From assembly GCA_014804485.1 (NCBI GenBank), contig JAAUZT010000006.1, forward strand, positions 31,181 through 95,180: 64,000 nt of DNA, given 5' to 3'. The notes below the pieces were generated by a model. It did no database searches, had not been told where the DNA came from, and worked only from the letters and a program-made list of their open reading frames with translations. Origin of the DNA: Lachnospiraceae bacterium (lineage in GTDB: Bacteria > Bacillota > Clostridia > Lachnospirales > Lachnospiraceae). How positions within the stretch are numbered: the stretch's first letter is position 1; each line of letters starts with the position of its first letter. Below are positions 56,742-64,000 of the stretch, one piece after another. The translations under genes and the position numbers were made by a program.

Positions 56742-57617
56742 ATGGCAGACGAACTTTTGAATGTCGGGGTGGATACCAAGGCAGAAAAAAAGAGATTAAA
56801 AGAAGAGCGTAAGAAGATAAAGGAACAGCAGAAGGCACAGAAGAAGGAAGCGAAGCAGAAAGCCAAGGAAATTTCGGCACAGGAAGCCCAGCTTGCCGAG
56901 GATGAGGATCCGGGCGGTGTTTCCGTAGTTTTGGTAACGGTTGTTATCATTATAATCTGGCTGGCGATTCTGTGTCTGTTGATCAAGCTGGATGTGGGCG
57001 GATTCGGGTCAGGCGTGCTTGCACCGGTATTAAAGGATGTTCCGGTGATCAACAAGATTCTGCCCGCGGATACGGTGATAACTACGGATGATGAGGAAGC
57101 CTACGGGGGCTATACAAGCCTGCGCGAGGCCGTGGACTATATCAGGGAGCTTGAACTGGAGCTGGAGAGAGCACAGTCGGACAGTAATTTGGATTATGAG
57201 GAGCTGGAGCAGCTGCGTGCGGAGATTGAGCGGTTACAGACTTTTGAAGACGCACAGGTTGAATTCGAGCGGATTAAGACAGAGTTCTATGAGGAGGTTG
57301 TCTATGCGGAGAAAGGGCCGGGCGCGGATGCTTATCAGAAATATTATGAGAGCATGGATCCTGCCACGGCGGAATATCTGTATAAGCAGGTCGTAGAGCA
57401 GGCAGAGGCGGATGCGGAGATTCAGGATTATGCGCAGGCTTACTCCGAGATGAAACCCAAGGAAGCGGCGGCGATCTTTGAGAGTTTGACAGACGATCTG
57501 GATCTTGCGGCCAAGATCCTGTATCAGATGAGCGCTGAGGACCGAGGTAAGATATTGGGTGTTATGGATTCGGAAACGGCAGCCAGGCTGACGAAGATCA
57601 TGGATCCCGATTCGTAG
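56742..57617 (+). CDS. MotE/FlbB-like membrane protein with MgtE-N-type C-terminus
   Basis: A 291-residue protein. A Lys/Glu-rich helix (15-55) precedes one transmembrane segment (VVLVTVVIIIIWLAILCLLI, 66-86). A coiled coil (130-165) leads to a C-terminal MgtE-N-like helical repeat (YSEMKPKEAAAIFESL, LAAKILYQMSAEDRGKIL, DSETAARLTKIM). This is the architecture of MotE and FlbB, motor- or assembly-associated chaperones, and its place between fliJ and fliK is typical of clostridial operons. It starts 2 bp after the fliJ stop codon, so expression is coupled. Confidence 0.75.
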   Translation: MADELLNVGVDTKAEKKRLKEERKKIKEQQKAQKKEAKQKAKEISAQEAQLAEDEDPGGVSVVLVTVVIIIIWLAILCLLIKLDVGGFGSGVLAPVLKDVPVINKILPADTVITTDDEEAYGGYTSLREAVDYIRELELELERAQSDSNLDYEELEQLRAEIERLQTFEDAQVEFERIKTEFYEEVVYAEKGPGADAYQKYYESMDPATAEYLYKQVVEQAEADAEIQDYAQAYSEMKPKEAAAIFESLTDDLDLAAKILYQMSAEDRGKILGVMDSETAARLTKIMDPDS

Positions 57618-57753
57618 GGATTTATATCCGCGGCACTTTAGAAATTGCAGCAACGAGACGATATATATTGCAGCGGCGGAATTCGCCGTATGCTTTATAT
57701 ATATATATGCCGAAAGGCAGGAACCTTGAAAATTGAAGAAAGGAGGAAAGAGT

Positions 57754-59247
57754 ATGACTGTAAACAATGTGAATGCTCTGCTGAACTACACAGCGGGACA
57801 GACAGACCCGGCAGGTATGAAGCAGGATGGGCTTGCACAGGACAGCTTCAATCAGGTCATGGCGAAGGTAAGCGATACGATCAGCAGTCTGCGGACGGAA
57901 GCGGCAGGTAATGCAGTAAATACATCGGCCGCGGTTCAGACGGCGGGAGTAGCAGCTACGGCGAAGACGGCGGTGTCAAAGGACGCTGCGACACAGGGAA
58001 CCTCTAAGAAAGCGGAGCCCGATTCCGGTAAGACCGGGGATGCAGCCGGACAGAAAGACAATGATAAGATTGCGGAAGCTTCCGGAACCGATAAGCAGAC
58101 AGATCAAGCGGCGGAAGAGATTGAAGAAACCGCAAAAGAGCTGGTGCAGGAAATTGCGAAAGAGATGGATGTGACACCGGAAGAAGTGGAAGAAGCCATG
58201 GCAGTGCTGGGACTTACGGCAGTGCAGTTGTTTGACACCGACAATCTGAAACAGCTTCTGCTCCAGATCACGGGAAGCACAGATGAGTTGTCACTGGTGA
58301 CAGACGAGACGCTTTATGGTAATCTTCAAAATCTGCTTGGTGCGGTGGAAGAGAGCCTGGGCAGTCTGGCTAAGGAGCTGGGCATGACCGAAGATGAGGT
58401 GAACGCACTGATGGAACAGATGATTGCCGATGCCGGTGAAGCTGACATTTTGGCGGCTGAAGAAGTGTCGAAAGCCGAAGATGTGCCGGAGGTAAATCTG
58501 GAAGGCATGAAGGATTATACGGTATCAGTGCAGAAGGACGGCAAGACGGTTCAGGTAAAAGTTACCGTGGACGATGCGAGCGGCAGTAAGAGCGTTCAGG
58601 AGGAAGTAACAGACACCCCGAAGACGGAGGTGCAGGCCGGACATAGGACGAGGGAGAGAAATGCTTCAGCGGACAGCGGCAAGGGAGACGGCAGCCATGC
58701 AGGCAATGCTTTCTTACAGACCCTGGATAAGGCGATGGAGACAGGCGAAACACCGGAGCCCGTTAACGTAGAGTACCGTTCGGTGCAGACAGAAGATATC
58801 ATGAATCAGATCATGGATTACATGAAGATCAACCTGAAGGCAGAATCGCAGGAGATGGAGTTACAGCTGCATCCCGCAAGCCTGGGTACGGTAGGCGTAC
58901 AGATCGCTGCGAAAGACGGCGTGATTACGGCACATTTCACAACCCAGAACGAGACAGTCCGCGCAGTCATTGAAACACAGCTGATCCAGCTTAAGAATCA
59001 GTTCGAAGAGCAGGGGATCAAGGTCGATGCGGTGGAAGTTACGGTTGCAAACCATGCGTACGGACAGCAGTTCTCGCAGGAACATGAGAATGCGGACGGT
59101 AAACAGGGCAAAGCAACGAAGAGTACCAGACGGATCAATCTGGATGAGCTGGGAGAAGAAGCCGAGCTTGATGAGATGGAAGATTCCGAACGTATCGCGG
59201 TGGAGATGATGCAGGCAAGCGGCAGCACGGTAGACTATACTGCTTAG
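57754..59247 (+). CDS. fliK: Flagellar hook-length control protein FliK
   Basis: A 497-residue secreted ruler. The long N-terminal part is Ala/Thr/Lys/Asp-rich and of low complexity; residues about 355-455 form the Flg_hook domain (MELQLHPASLGTVGVQIAAK, then VRAVIETQLIQLKNQFEEQGI) that switches export from hook to filament. I chose the ATG at 57754, 7 bases after AAAGGAGG; the track start at 57733 overlaps that site. The 136-bp gap before it contains a run of TATA repeats near 57690-57707 and no other feature. Confidence 0.92.
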   Translation: MTVNNVNALLNYTAGQTDPAGMKQDGLAQDSFNQVMAKVSDTISSLRTEAAGNAVNTSAAVQTAGVAATAKTAVSKDAATQGTSKKAEPDSGKTGDAAGQKDNDKIAEASGTDKQTDQAAEEIEETAKELVQEIAKEMDVTPEEVEEAMAVLGLTAVQLFDTDNLKQLLLQITGSTDELSLVTDETLYGNLQNLLGAVEESLGSLAKELGMTEDEVNALMEQMIADAGEADILAAEEVSKAEDVPEVNLEGMKDYTVSVQKDGKTVQVKVTVDDASGSKSVQEEVTDTPKTEVQAGHRTRERNASADSGKGDGSHAGNAFLQTLDKAMETGETPEPVNVEYRSVQTEDIMNQIMDYMKINLKAESQEMELQLHPASLGTVGVQIAAKDGVITAHFTTQNETVRAVIETQLIQLKNQFEEQGIKVDAVEVTVANHAYGQQFSQEHENADGKQGKATKSTRRINLDELGEEAELDEMEDSERIAVEMMQASGSTVDYTA

Positions 59248-59303
59248 AAGGCAGGGCATGAACGGCAGGAATGAAGGATTAATAATGAGAGGAGATGAAG
59301 TAA

Positions 59304-59993
59304 ATGGGAGTAGTACAGGAAGTAAAAGACGGTAAACTCGTCGATAACACATCAGCTACGTCTATCGCCAATGAGAAAGCGAAGAAGACCGGCAATTCCA
59401 GTCTGGATAAGGATGCTTTCCTGCAGCTTCTGGTAGCACAGATGAAGTATCAGGATCCCTTGGAGCCTACGTCCAACACGGAGTATATTTCCCAGTTCGC
59501 AACGTTCTCGGAACTCGAGCAGATGCAGAATATGAGCGCGACACTTGAGCTTTCCAGAGCATCCAGTCTGGTGGGACAGACGGTGCTGATGTCAGTAACG
59601 GACAGCCAGGGCAGAACGACGACCGTACAGGGTAATGTGGATTTCGTGTCATATGAGGGCGGCAAAGCGTATCTTTCCATCGGCGGAGAGTTGTATTCTT
59701 TAGACGATCTGGATAAGGTGGCAGATAAGAAATATCTGGATGCATACGCACTGGCAGCGGAATTTTTGAGCATCCTCAATAAGCTTCCCGATGTCAGTCT
59801 GCTGACGACGGATGACAAGGAAAGGGTAGACAGACTGGAAGAAATCTATAATGGCATGGACGACTACCAGAAGGGCTTCCTTACGGACGATTATTTCGAG
59901 AAAGCGGAAGCATATATTAAGAGAATGAAAGATATCACACCGAATACAGACGGTGATGAAACACCTAAGACGGAAGGATCCGGAGAAAGTTAA
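59304..59993 (+). CDS. flgD: Flagellar hook-capping protein FlgD with unusual helical tail
   Basis: A 229-residue hook scaffold. The N-terminal cap region (LDKDAFLQLLVAQMKYQDPLEP, then EYISQFATFSELEQMQNM) is canonical. After a short beta segment (VGQTVLMSVTDSQGRTTTV) the usual FlgD C-terminal Ig-like domain seems cut short. The last ~75 residues are instead helical: FLSILNKLPDVSLLTTDDKE and VDRLEEIYNGMDDYQKGFL resemble the LxxLPxxxxLTxxDKxxVxxxxxxYxxLxxxQK module found in Gram-positive surface proteins. AGAGGAGATG lies before the ATG. Confidence 0.88.
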   Translation: MGVVQEVKDGKLVDNTSATSIANEKAKKTGNSSLDKDAFLQLLVAQMKYQDPLEPTSNTEYISQFATFSELEQMQNMSATLELSRASSLVGQTVLMSVTDSQGRTTTVQGNVDFVSYEGGKAYLSIGGELYSLDDLDKVADKKYLDAYALAAEFLSILNKLPDVSLLTTDDKERVDRLEEIYNGMDDYQKGFLTDDYFEKAEAYIKRMKDITPNTDGDETPKTEGSGES

Positions 59994-60032
59994 GCGCCCA
60001 AGGCGGCAGTCATCTCAAGGAGGAGAGAGAAT

Positions 60033-60437
60033 ATGAAGATTCAAGGCAATCAATTCCTTTCCATAGAGCAGCTGCAGGATCAATATTTAAACACAGGCAG
60101 ACAGCAGGCAGGAGCGCCGAAACCGAATACCACGAGTTTTCAGGATATCTTATCCGGCAAGACGGACAGTATCCGGACAGAGGGAGAGGTCAGATTCTCC
60201 AAGCATGCAGCCAACCGCCTTAACGACAGGAATATTGAACTGACGAAGGATCAGGTGGAACGCCTGAACATGGGAGCAGCCAAAGCGGGTGCGAAAGGAA
60301 TCAATGAATCGTTAGTTATCGTCGATTCACTGGCGTTTATCGTGAATGTACCGAATCAGACGGTCATCACCGCGATGGATCAGACGGAAACCGACGAAAA
60401 TGTATTTACCAATATTGACGGAGCCGTAATTATTTAG
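60033..60437 (+). CDS. TIGR02530 flagellar operon protein
   Basis: A 134-residue protein of the flagellar-operon family TIGR02530, found between flgD and flgE in Bacillus and Clostridia. The core reads EVRFSKHAANRLNDRNIELT, LVIVDSLAFIVNVPNQTVITAMD and ends VFTNIDGAVII. Its exact role is not established. AAGGAGGAG lies before the ATG. Confidence 0.85.
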   Translation: MKIQGNQFLSIEQLQDQYLNTGRQQAGAPKPNTTSFQDILSGKTDSIRTEGEVRFSKHAANRLNDRNIELTKDQVERLNMGAAKAGAKGINESLVIVDSLAFIVNVPNQTVITAMDQTETDENVFTNIDGAVII

Positions 60438-60518
60438 CCGGACCTTTACGGAGGCTAATGCCCCTGACTGACAGAGGGGGCAGGCGGTTTCACACAGATA
60501 TAAGGAGGTCATATCACT

Positions 60519-62528
60519 ATGATGAGATCATTGTTCTCTGGTGTGGCGGGTCTTAGAACACACCAGACAAGAATGGACGTTATCGGTAATAATATTGCCA
60601 ACGTCAACACAACTGCATATAAATCACAGAACATGGTATTCAGCGATCTGCTGTACCAGACAACACAGGCAGCGTCCGGCGCTAACGACAACGGACGAGG
60701 CGGTATCAACGCCAGACAGATCGGTCTGGGCGCTAAGACGGGTGCAATCTCCACGGCGATCACGACGCAGGGTTCTGCGCAGTCTACGAATAACCCGTGG
60801 GATATCATGATTGAGGGCGATTCTTTCTTCATCGTCAACAACGGTTCCGAGAATTTCTTCACAAGAGACGGTTCCTTCACCATAGACGGTGCGGGTAATC
60901 TGGTTATGGCAAATACCGGTTTTAAAGTTATGGGATGGCAGGTGGATCCGGAGACCGGAGATATCAGGCAGGATGTGGTGTCTGCGCTGCAGGTTATGCA
61001 TCCGGATAATCTGAATTCTAATCCGGAAGCTACTTCACTTGCATATGTATCCGGTATTCTGGATAAGACGGACACGTCTATCAACAGTACGGCGGGCGCG
61101 ATCCGTACCTTCCAGATCTTCGACGCACAGGGATATGCTTATACGGTGAAGATGAGTTTCCACGGAATCGGAAGCGAGGACGAATTCCGCGTACAGCTCG
61201 ATGATATCTTAGACAGCACAGGCGTGTCTCTTGTAAAGAAATATAATCTGAGCAATATCAACCAGATTGCGAATTTCGGGGGAGATAACACAACCAGCAA
61301 GACGATGCTTTATCAAGCGGATAACACGGCGACATTTGACGGTACGAGTAAGTTTGATATTGAGCTGCCGTTTTCAAGTATTCTGGATGGTTACAGTAAT
61401 AATGCACTTGTGGTTGCGGCAGGTAAGAATGTTACGATCACAAACCCGGGGGACGGCGGAACTGTTACGGCAGGAGCTGAGAACAGCGTCACAGTACACG
61501 GTTCCGTAACGCTGACCAGAGCACAGTTAGAGTCGGCGCCTTATAATTTAAGATATGATGATGCTACAGGTCAGTATTATACCAAACCGGAGACAGGAAC
61601 GACCGGCGTACCGGTGACAGACTGGACGACAGCGATCAGCGCTATGGGACTGGAAGGCGTATCGAACGTAACGGTTACACCGGTGACGGACGGCGCGGCA
61701 GGCGAGATGTCGGTCGAGTTCGACGCTACGTTTACACCAACCCTTGATGCCACACGTAAGGATAATGTCTTCGGGATCACGTTGGAGATGCCGAATGACG
61801 AGAAAGAAATCTTAAAGCAGGTATATCACGTAGAGGACGGAGACGGCAAGACATATACAATCGAGTATATTGCGCCGGACGGATCAGCACAGATCACAGA
61901 GAGAACGCAGACGAACGGTATGTCGCTTGTGTTCGACCATGATACGGGAGTTTTTTCCTATATCGGAAGTGCGGGCAGTAATACGGCGACGCTTACCTTT
62001 AACTCATCCGCTTCTTCCCTGGGTGGGGAACTGATAGATCTGACCCAGTTCAATAATGTGGAGATCGACTTCTCATCCGTTACAAACTATGGTAACGGCG
62101 GTAAGTGTACCTTGGATATCACACCCGGTGGTAAGGGTGGTGACACGATCGGTAAAGGTAGAGCGCCGGGAGAATTGATTGGTATTGAAGTAGGACAGGA
62201 CGGTCGTATCACGGCATCCTATTCCAACGGTCTGTCGAAGCTGTTAGGACAGATCGCAGTAGCGGAATTTGCGAATCCTTCCGGTCTTTCCAAGGCGGGC
62301 GACAACCTGTACTCCGCGACCATGAACTCCGGTGACTTCGACGGTGTCGGCAAGGACATCACGGAAAGCGGCGGTAAGATGACTTCCGGCGTACTGGAGA
62401 TGAGTAATGTGGATCTTTCTTCCGAGTTCACCACAATGATCACCACACAGCGTGGTTTCCAGGCGAACAGCCGTATCATTACCACTTCCGATACGCTGCT
62501 GGAAGAACTTGTCAATCTGAAGAGATAA
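60519..62528 (+). CDS. flgE: Flagellar hook protein FlgE, enlarged
   Basis: A 669-residue hook subunit. The N-terminal MRSLFSGVAGLRTHQTRMDV with NNIANVNTTAYK and the C-terminal NVDLSSEFTTMITTQRGF and RIITTSDTLLEELVNLKR form the conserved D0 parts. FFTRDGSFTIDGAGNLV and the FlgE core follow. The middle (about 270-510) is expanded with beta-rich, Thr/Gly-rich sequence compared with the ~400-residue Salmonella protein, so the outer face of the hook is probably larger. AAGGAGG is 10 bases from the ATG. Confidence 0.94.
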   Translation: MMRSLFSGVAGLRTHQTRMDVIGNNIANVNTTAYKSQNMVFSDLLYQTTQAASGANDNGRGGINARQIGLGAKTGAISTAITTQGSAQSTNNPWDIMIEGDSFFIVNNGSENFFTRDGSFTIDGAGNLVMANTGFKVMGWQVDPETGDIRQDVVSALQVMHPDNLNSNPEATSLAYVSGILDKTDTSINSTAGAIRTFQIFDAQGYAYTVKMSFHGIGSEDEFRVQLDDILDSTGVSLVKKYNLSNINQIANFGGDNTTSKTMLYQADNTATFDGTSKFDIELPFSSILDGYSNNALVVAAGKNVTITNPGDGGTVTAGAENSVTVHGSVTLTRAQLESAPYNLRYDDATGQYYTKPETGTTGVPVTDWTTAISAMGLEGVSNVTVTPVTDGAAGEMSVEFDATFTPTLDATRKDNVFGITLEMPNDEKEILKQVYHVEDGDGKTYTIEYIAPDGSAQITERTQTNGMSLVFDHDTGVFSYIGSAGSNTATLTFNSSASSLGGELIDLTQFNNVEIDFSSVTNYGNGGKCTLDITPGGKGGDTIGKGRAPGELIGIEVGQDGRITASYSNGLSKLLGQIAVAEFANPSGLSKAGDNLYSATMNSGDFDGVGKDITESGGKMTSGVLEMSNVDLSSEFTTMITTQRGFQANSRIITTSDTLLEELVNLKR

Positions 62529-62548
62529 GTGCCGTAAGGCGCATAAAC

Positions 62549-62582
62549 AGAGGGACTTTTCGCATATGCGAAAGGTTCCTCT
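62549..62582 (+). terminator. Hairpin after flgE
   Basis: AGAGGGACTTTTCGC and GCGAAAGGTTCCTCT form a stem with a CTTTTCGCATATGCGAAAG centre. It may end or slow transcription between flgE and the flbD-motAB part of the operon. No T-run follows directly. Confidence 0.5.
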
Positions 62583-62625
62583 TCGTGTGTTCTCATATTT
62601 GTACATAAAAGATGATATATTTTTT

Positions 62626-62654
62626 TTGCAGTTTTGGAAGATGTGTGGTAGAAT
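62626..62654 (+). promoter_or_regulatory. Sigma-A-like promoter before flbD-motAB
   Basis: TTGCAG, 17 bp, TAGAAT, placed between the hairpin and flbD, with a ~100-nt leader holding a CCGGATTTACCGGGGATCCGG hairpin. It suggests separate control of the motor genes. Confidence 0.45.
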
Positions 62655-62758
62655 ATATAAGTTCCATACAGTCACAGATGATGACGTATCGGATGTGCTA
62701 CATAATGGCTGTCCGGATTTACCGGGGATCCGGCTGCACGGAAAGACAGGGGTGTGGG

Positions 62759-62944
62759 ATGATAGAAGTTACGAAGATCAATGGCGTGAAGATTCTGATT
62801 AATCCCGATTTGCTGGAATTAGTGGAAGAGACGCCGGACACCGTCCTGACATTTACAACAGGGCGGAAAATAATTGTAAAAGAAAGTAGACAAGAAGTGA
62901 AAAATCTAGTAAAATCGTATAGAAAGGATATTTTTGCAGATTAG
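62759..62944 (+). CDS. flbD: Flagellar FlbD family protein
   Basis: A 61-residue protein beginning MIEVTKINGVKILINPDLLE and including ETPDTVLTFTTGRKIIVKE, the FlbD (SwrD-like) pattern. SwrD of Bacillus increases flagellar motor power, and the gene lies directly before motA here as there. The track ORF opens 49 codons earlier in the leader; the true start is the ATG at 62759, with AGGGGTGTGG as weak ribosome site. Confidence 0.88.
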   Translation: MIEVTKINGVKILINPDLLELVEETPDTVLTFTTGRKIIVKESRQEVKNLVKSYRKDIFAD

Positions 62945-62964
62945 TGTAAAACGGGTGAGTACAG

Positions 62965-63762
62965 ATGGATATAGCTTCAATTATCGGCTTATTGGCATGT
63001 TTTGCGTTGATGATTTTCGGTATGGTGTTTGGTAAGACCTTTTCAGCAGTCACCAGCTTTCTTCATGCACCATCAGCGCTTATTACATTCGGCGGCGCAT
63101 TTATGTGTATTATGGCGAGTTATTCGATGTCTAACTTCGTTGGGGGTCTGAAGAGCTTTACGCTGATTTTTAAGGAATCCGCCATGAATGTTCCGGAGAT
63201 TATTCAGAAGATTATCGACCTCTCCAATGTTGCTCGTAAAGAGGGTCTTCTTTCTCTGGAAGAAGCGGCGGGAGATATTGATGATGAATTCCTGAAGAAA
63301 GGTATTCTGCTTGTTGTAGACGGTACCGATCCTGAACTTGTACGTGCGATCATGGAAACGGAGCTTGCCAGTGTAGAAGGCAGACATAAAGATAAGATCG
63401 GCTTTTGGGAGAATGTAGGAGCGATGGGTCCTGCATGGGGTATGATCGGAACCTTGATCGGTCTGGTTCTCATGCTTAAGGATCTGTCTGATTTTGCGTC
63501 CATCGGTCCTAATATGGCGACTGCGCTTATAACCACATTCTACGGTTCCGTATTGGCGAACTGGATCTGTGCGCCGGTGGCTACGAAGCTGAAGGGCAAG
63601 AACGATGAAGAGATGATGGTCAAAGAAATAGAGATAGAGGGACTTCTGTCGATTCAGGCAGGTGAGAACCCGCGCGTTATTGAAGAAAAACTGAAGTCGT
63701 TCATTGCACCGGGTGACAGGAACACCTCGAGTGAAGAAGGCGGAGGTGAAGCAGATGGCTAA
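62965..63762 (+). CDS. motA: Flagellar motor stator protein MotA
   Basis: A 265-residue proton- or sodium-channel stator subunit with four transmembrane helices: IIGLLACFALMIFGMVFG, a second near 30-50, and two in the C-terminal half (VGAMGPAWGMIGTLIGLVLML and MATALITTFYGSVLANWICAPV). The cytoplasmic loop between them contacts FliG. Its stop overlaps the motB start by 8 bp. Confidence 0.95.
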   Translation: MDIASIIGLLACFALMIFGMVFGKTFSAVTSFLHAPSALITFGGAFMCIMASYSMSNFVGGLKSFTLIFKESAMNVPEIIQKIIDLSNVARKEGLLSLEEAAGDIDDEFLKKGILLVVDGTDPELVRAIMETELASVEGRHKDKIGFWENVGAMGPAWGMIGTLIGLVLMLKDLSDFASIGPNMATALITTFYGSVLANWICAPVATKLKGKNDEEMMVKEIEIEGLLSIQAGENPRVIEEKLKSFIAPGDRNTSSEEGGGEADG

Positions 63763-64000
63763 GAAGAAGCAGGAAGACCCGCCAAAGGGCTCGCCGGCGT
63801 GGATGGCCACATTCAGTGATCTGATGAATCTGCTTCTTTGTTTCTTCGTGTTGCTTTTTGCGATGTCTACTATTGACGAGGTTGCACAGGAACAGATCGT
63901 AGCATCTTTTAGTCAGACGTTTTCTGTGTTTGATAAGGGAGCCTCTGCTATTGGGGACGGCATGCTGATCAGTAACGGCACCAGTCAGTTGAGTGAACTG
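63755..64000 (+). CDS. motB: Flagellar motor stator protein MotB, 5' part (partial)
   Basis: The first 82 codons of motB before the window ends. MAKKKQEDPPKGSP leads into WMATFSDLMNLLLCFFVLLF, the single transmembrane helix with the ion-binding Asp in the TFSDLM motif. The peptidoglycan-binding OmpA-like domain lies beyond the window. It overlaps motA, with GGAGGTGA 5 bases before the ATG. This ORF was missing from the track because it has no stop here. Confidence 0.95.
   Translation, partial: MAKKKQEDPPKGSPAWMATFSDLMNLLLCFFVLLFAMSTIDEVAQEQIVASFSQTFSVFDKGASAIGDGMLISNGTSQLSEL

Overview
The window looks like a chromosomal segment of a spore-forming, flagellated member of the Clostridia, most likely Lachnospiraceae. 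The evidence is GC near 50%, an rpsT / gpr-spoIIP-lepA-hemW block, a sigK gene, CodY placed between topA and flgB, and a Gram-positive flagellar operon order. The species cannot be named from the sequence. No rRNA, tRNA, complete insertion sequence or CRISPR array was seen.

Layout. (1) 1-4.7 kb: two GH94/COG3459-type carbohydrate phosphorylase-like genes, the first cut by the window edge. (2) 4.7-10.6 kb: a degenerate GGDEF gene, an amidophosphoribosyltransferase paralogue without its N-terminal cysteine, an SDR oxidoreductase, a zinc-ribbon protein and a TPM-domain membrane protein. Three large inverted-repeat elements sit in the gaps. (3) 10.6-17.7 kb: rpsT on the minus strand, then gpr, spoIIP, lepA, hemW and a sigK lacking a pro-sequence, behind a structured-looking leader. 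(4) 17.7-22.9 kb: a degenerate HD-GYP protein, pilT, comM and dprA. (5) 23-26.8 kb: a short AT-rich accessory patch with an internally deleted Rpn-type pseudogene, a DUF3800 gene and a GGTGTAACC repeat cluster, then an LTA-synthase-like gene. (6) 27-46.8 kb: a complete type IV pilus locus (pilC, major pilin, pilD, a pilM-pilN fusion, pilO, four minor-pilin/pseudopilin-like proteins, a ~2,090-residue secreted DUF5057-type protein, pilB). (7) 47-50 kb: topA and codY. (8) 50.1-64 kb: the flagellar operon flgB-flgC-fliE-fliF-fliG-fliH-fliI-fliJ-motE-like-fliK-flgD-(TIGR02530)-flgE-flbD-motA-motB, with motB cut by the window edge.

How it fits together. The pilus locus, with pilT about 8 kb upstream, encodes an extension motor (PilB), a retraction motor (PilT), a platform (PilC), an inner-membrane assembly complex (PilM/N/O), a processing peptidase (PilD) and several pilins. 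The giant secreted protein sits directly between the last minor pilin and pilB and is the best candidate for a pilus-associated surface factor. The PilB N-terminus carries two MshEN-type RLGxxL motifs, which are a c-di-GMP-binding signature. Two degenerate c-di-GMP-type proteins (GRDTF instead of GGDEF, and an HD-GYP that has lost part of its metal site) lie elsewhere in the window. Since dprA, topA and codY are often clustered in Firmicutes, the ~24 kb between dprA and topA may be a lineage-specific insertion.

The items most worth a second look are the giant protein and its pilus operon, the Cys-less PurF paralogue, the palindromic intergenic elements, FlgD with a helical surface-protein-like tail, the PilM-PilN fusion, and SigK with its TTG start and leader.
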